DNA from: Candidatus Lloydbacteria bacterium RIFCSPLOWO2_02_FULL_54_12
GTDB lineage: Bacteria > Patescibacteriota > Minisyncoccia > Phycocordibacterales > UBA6899
Assembly: GCA_001819095.1 (NCBI GenBank)
Contig: MHLS01000018.1
Span: forward strand, 1-7,118
Length of the DNA: 7,118 nt
Direction: 5' to 3'
The notes under the pieces are model-generated. The model saw only the letters and a program-made list of their open reading frames with translations, had not been told where the DNA came from and ran no database searches. Shown in pieces: positions 6,601-7,118 of the stretch; the stretch's first letter is position 1, and every line of letters starts with the position of its first letter. Position numbers and translations under genes: made by a program.

Positions 6601-7118
6601 AGACTCCGCTTTGACTTCGAAGAACGTGGTACATACTGACACCGACATTGTCGGTCGAAGCTGTCCAAGAGAGGTCGACCTCGTTATGCACATCTTTTGT
6701 CGCCACAAGTCCGGTCGGGGTCGTGGGTGACTGCGTATCGGCAGTGTCGCCCCCCCCACCGCTCAATGTCGTCGAATTCGCCGTATTCGAGGACGTCGAC
6801 TCATTCCCCGCCGCGTCAATTGCCTTCACGTAATATGAATAGTTCGTGCTCGGCGAGAGCCCTGTGTTGGAATAGTTCGGCGAAGTGACGGTGAGGAGAT
6901 ACGTACCGTTCCGATAGATCTTGTACCCCGCCACACCCACGTTGTCTGTTGAAGCGGTCCAAGAAAGGTTGATCTGCGAAGAAGACATGGAGGCCGCCCC
7001 AAGGCCGGTCGGAGTGGTGGGCGCAGTGGTGTCGCCTCCTCCGCCGCCGGCAAGTGTCGTCGCGTTCACTGTCGCAGATTGCTCCGACACATTCCCCGCC
7101 GCGTCGACTGCTTTGATG
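3617..7118 (-). CDS. Giant modular surface protein with fibronectin III repeats and a C-terminal membrane anchor (5' end missing)
   Basis: 1166 residues are in the window, numbered here from the first full codon (7117-7115). The frame runs off the right edge in mid-domain, so the N-terminus and any signal peptide are missing. The order is: tail of an FnIII domain (1-28); FnIII domains at 31-118 and 130-220; a divergent FnIII-like domain at 230-334; a close pair at 345-449 and 455-549; a beta-rich domain at 554-649, perhaps PEGA-like; a DUF5011-type Ig-like domain at 677-758; a helical part with two C-x8-C motifs at 781-884; thrombospondin-3-like calcium-binding repeats at 914-954; a Pro/Ala linker at 956-985; an Ig-like beta domain at 1027-1101; a TM helix at 1127-1150; then RRK and a short Gly/Pro tail, presumably cytoplasmic. 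Gly, Thr and Pro linkers join the modules. Such proteins are usually adhesins or envelope scaffolds; the binding partner is unknown. It may be cotranscribed with the kinase gene downstream. Confidence 0.93.
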   Translation of the reverse strand, partial: IKAVDAAGNVSEQSATVNATTLAGGGGGDTTAPTTPTGLGAASMSSSQINLSWTASTDNVGVAGYKIYRNGTYLLTVTSPNYSNTGLSPSTNYSYYVKAIDAAGNESTSSNTANSTTLSGGGGDTADTQSPTTPTGLVATKDVHNEVDLSWTASTDNVGVSMYHVLRSQSGVWSYIGQSTNTTYIDLTVTPSTSYYYAVKAYDAAGYYSATSTPLFLNTPAAPTGGTTYPPSPTMPTAYFVPNGSYGSSTNIMWTDVSNETSYKVYERVQGSGSGSWVLAKIRTSPDGLVDAIYAANTVSVQVRAYLFGTYEYKVSACNSYGCSDSPSVSVTMGGTTTTTTTTNEWTQIAPSYLRLGGTPSISGIPLAWNDNSTNEDKFNLERQISGGNFVGAFLVQLGANATSHTDTTAVSGVYYDYRVQACRSGGGCTDFAYLSGVGTSGMVSTTTTTGSVPTAPSSLRLIPPPSPPQIAFAWNDNSTNEDKWNIERSVAGMYYWTAITQITTANVVSYTDSTPVRGTYYDYRVQACRSGYGCSPSAYLYGVATPETAGTPTGIASTTTSGSASVSVIRGISFCDGSLGKTPFTLSVMPYGAAFFKVIMTLPNPVSTIVAPGTYSLPNGSYRWEAVAYTGYTLSGKTSENFVLDQYCSGTTSTTTTTTINPEIATTITEQPPTQTFKPYILLNGDAFVRVPYGGTYDEKGARGYLTPEGSAIAPKRLLGGLDTKVPGSYTITYQLLSPTTGIVVASLTRTVIVEPMPIVQTSSDTTLFTGTTIQPPPTAPSVDMITTVEQYEHYCDDPAHALECQSYANQKIVVSVTNATAPVVVGISQEAFDNVPVGEVFQEVSLPSTITDATQLNAVCAQSEYVNTCTKFLVDQGVLSKEEAASQVRQVFAQAEDVTKIFAERIGARAFEDTDNDTITNYDEVNIYKTDPNKADTNGDGVKDGEQLLLGQDPAAPKAPPAPLAPSAFPTSTAPVAPVIIVPEKKTAYEDPRFAGNVKKEIFTAGTVKAEPIAPPAGAPEDTAKSKITLGGKALPNSFVTIYIFSEPIVVTIKTDAAGAWTYTLDKELPDGTHEVYSAITDAGGRILAKSEPLPFVKTAAAVSLGSAILLPPENQEPGFFSGTSLYALIFIMVGVIGLGVSVMGFIASRRKEGGGGSPPAASA
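3668..3739 (-). other. C-terminal transmembrane anchor of the surface protein
   Basis: A 24-residue hydrophobic segment (SLYALIFIMVGVIGLGVSVM and GFIA) is followed by the stop-transfer residues RRK and an 11-residue tail rich in Gly, Pro and Ala. This predicts a type I topology, with all modules outside and the tail in the cytoplasm. Confidence 0.85.
4256..4378 (-). other. Thrombospondin type 3-like calcium-binding repeats
   Basis: Two Asp-rich loops, DTDNDTITNYDE and DTNGDGVKDGEQ, are separated by YKTDPNKA. They have the D-x-D/N-x-D-x-x-x-x-x-D/E spacing of bacterial TSP3 repeats, which bind calcium and stiffen stalk regions. Confidence 0.85.
4844..5089 (-). other. DUF5011-type bacterial surface Ig-like domain
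   Basis: The sequence runs KPYILLNGDAFVRVPYGGTYDE, then KGARG, LGGLDTKVPGSYTITY and TRTVIVEP, which is the usual order of this family: LNGD strand, TY-D-GA turn, V/LDT-xPG-YTITY strand and a TRTV-V terminal strand. Such domains are common stalk units in bacterial surface proteins. Confidence 0.75.
5471..6085 (-). repeat. Recently duplicated FnIII-like module pair, 318-base period
   Basis: Two modules (6085-5771 and 5755-5471) share NDNSTNEDK, YYDYRVQACRSG and a Cys pair. At the DNA level 5983-6018 matches 5665-5700, and the block beginning at 5850 matches the one beginning at 5532, both at an offset of exactly 318 bases (106 codons). The shared third-codon positions point to a fairly recent tandem duplication. 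Confidence 0.85.
6089..6112 (-). repeat. Eight-threonine linker encoded by a trinucleotide tract
   Basis: Eight successive Thr codons include two ACG and a run of three ACC, read on the plus strand as cgtcgtggtggtggt. Similar Thr linkers occur at about 5770-5781 and 5138-5161. They separate folded domains of the surface protein and are likely flexible, possibly glycosylated (inference). Confidence 0.75.
6458..7027 (-). repeat. Tandem FnIII modules of the first pair
   Basis: Two FnIII domains (7027-6764 and 6730-6458) share the segment SWTASTDNVGV and the ending KAxDAAG. The DNA is also similar: 6932-6964 and 6638-6670 match at most positions with a 294-base offset. The fragment at the right edge (KAVDAAGN) shows that at least one more copy lies outside the window. 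They are joined by Gly-rich linkers (GGGGGD and GGGGD). Confidence 0.85.

Noticed and set aside
5471..7027. Regularly spaced similar blocks as a CRISPR-like or non-coding repeat array
   Set aside because: The period (294-318 bases) equals whole protein modules, the frame is open throughout, and differences fall mainly at third codon positions, so these are coding domain repeats.
7088..7090. GTG as start codon of the surface protein
   Set aside because: Reading upstream in frame gives IKAVDAAGN, the conserved end of an FnIII module. The frame stays open to the window edge and no signal peptide follows the GTG.

Overview
The window reads as a chromosomal, moderately GC-rich stretch from a bacterium, most likely a member of the Candidate Phyla Radiation (Patescibacteria, Parcubacteria-like). 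This is inference. It rests on the style of the proteins: a two-TM histidine kinase with a characteristic N-terminus, and a very large envelope protein that combines fibronectin III, DUF5011-like, C-x8-C and thrombospondin-3-like modules with a C-terminal membrane anchor. One AT-rich sigma70-type promoter stands out from the GC-rich surroundings. No marker gene in the window fixes the taxonomy.

Layout. Positions 1-179 hold a probable terminator of a gene to the left and the leader of the first gene. A secreted, helical protein of unknown function (180-1118, +) is followed by a clear intrinsic terminator. A strong promoter at 1203-1230 then drives a secreted CAP/SCP-family (YkwD-like) protein (1266-2069, +), which ends in a second intrinsic terminator. 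Converging on it from the right are two genes on the minus strand: a membrane sensor histidine kinase (2140-3510) and, upstream of it, a huge modular surface protein (3617-7118). The 5' end of the surface gene lies beyond the right edge. The 106 bases between these two genes contain no recognisable promoter or terminator and are packed with short inverted repeats.

How the genes may fit together. Three of the four products are predicted to be exported or exposed on the cell surface, and the fourth is a membrane sensor. The region therefore looks like an envelope or cell-surface locus. The surface protein and kinase may be one transcript, so a link between an adhesin-like protein and signalling is possible but unproven. 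No cognate response regulator is visible. I see no tRNA, rRNA, CRISPR array, insertion sequence, phage gene or defence system. The most notable unexplained items are the 12 cysteines of the surface protein, all of which fall into local pairs, the hairpin-rich leader of the kinase, and the first gene, which I cannot assign to a family.
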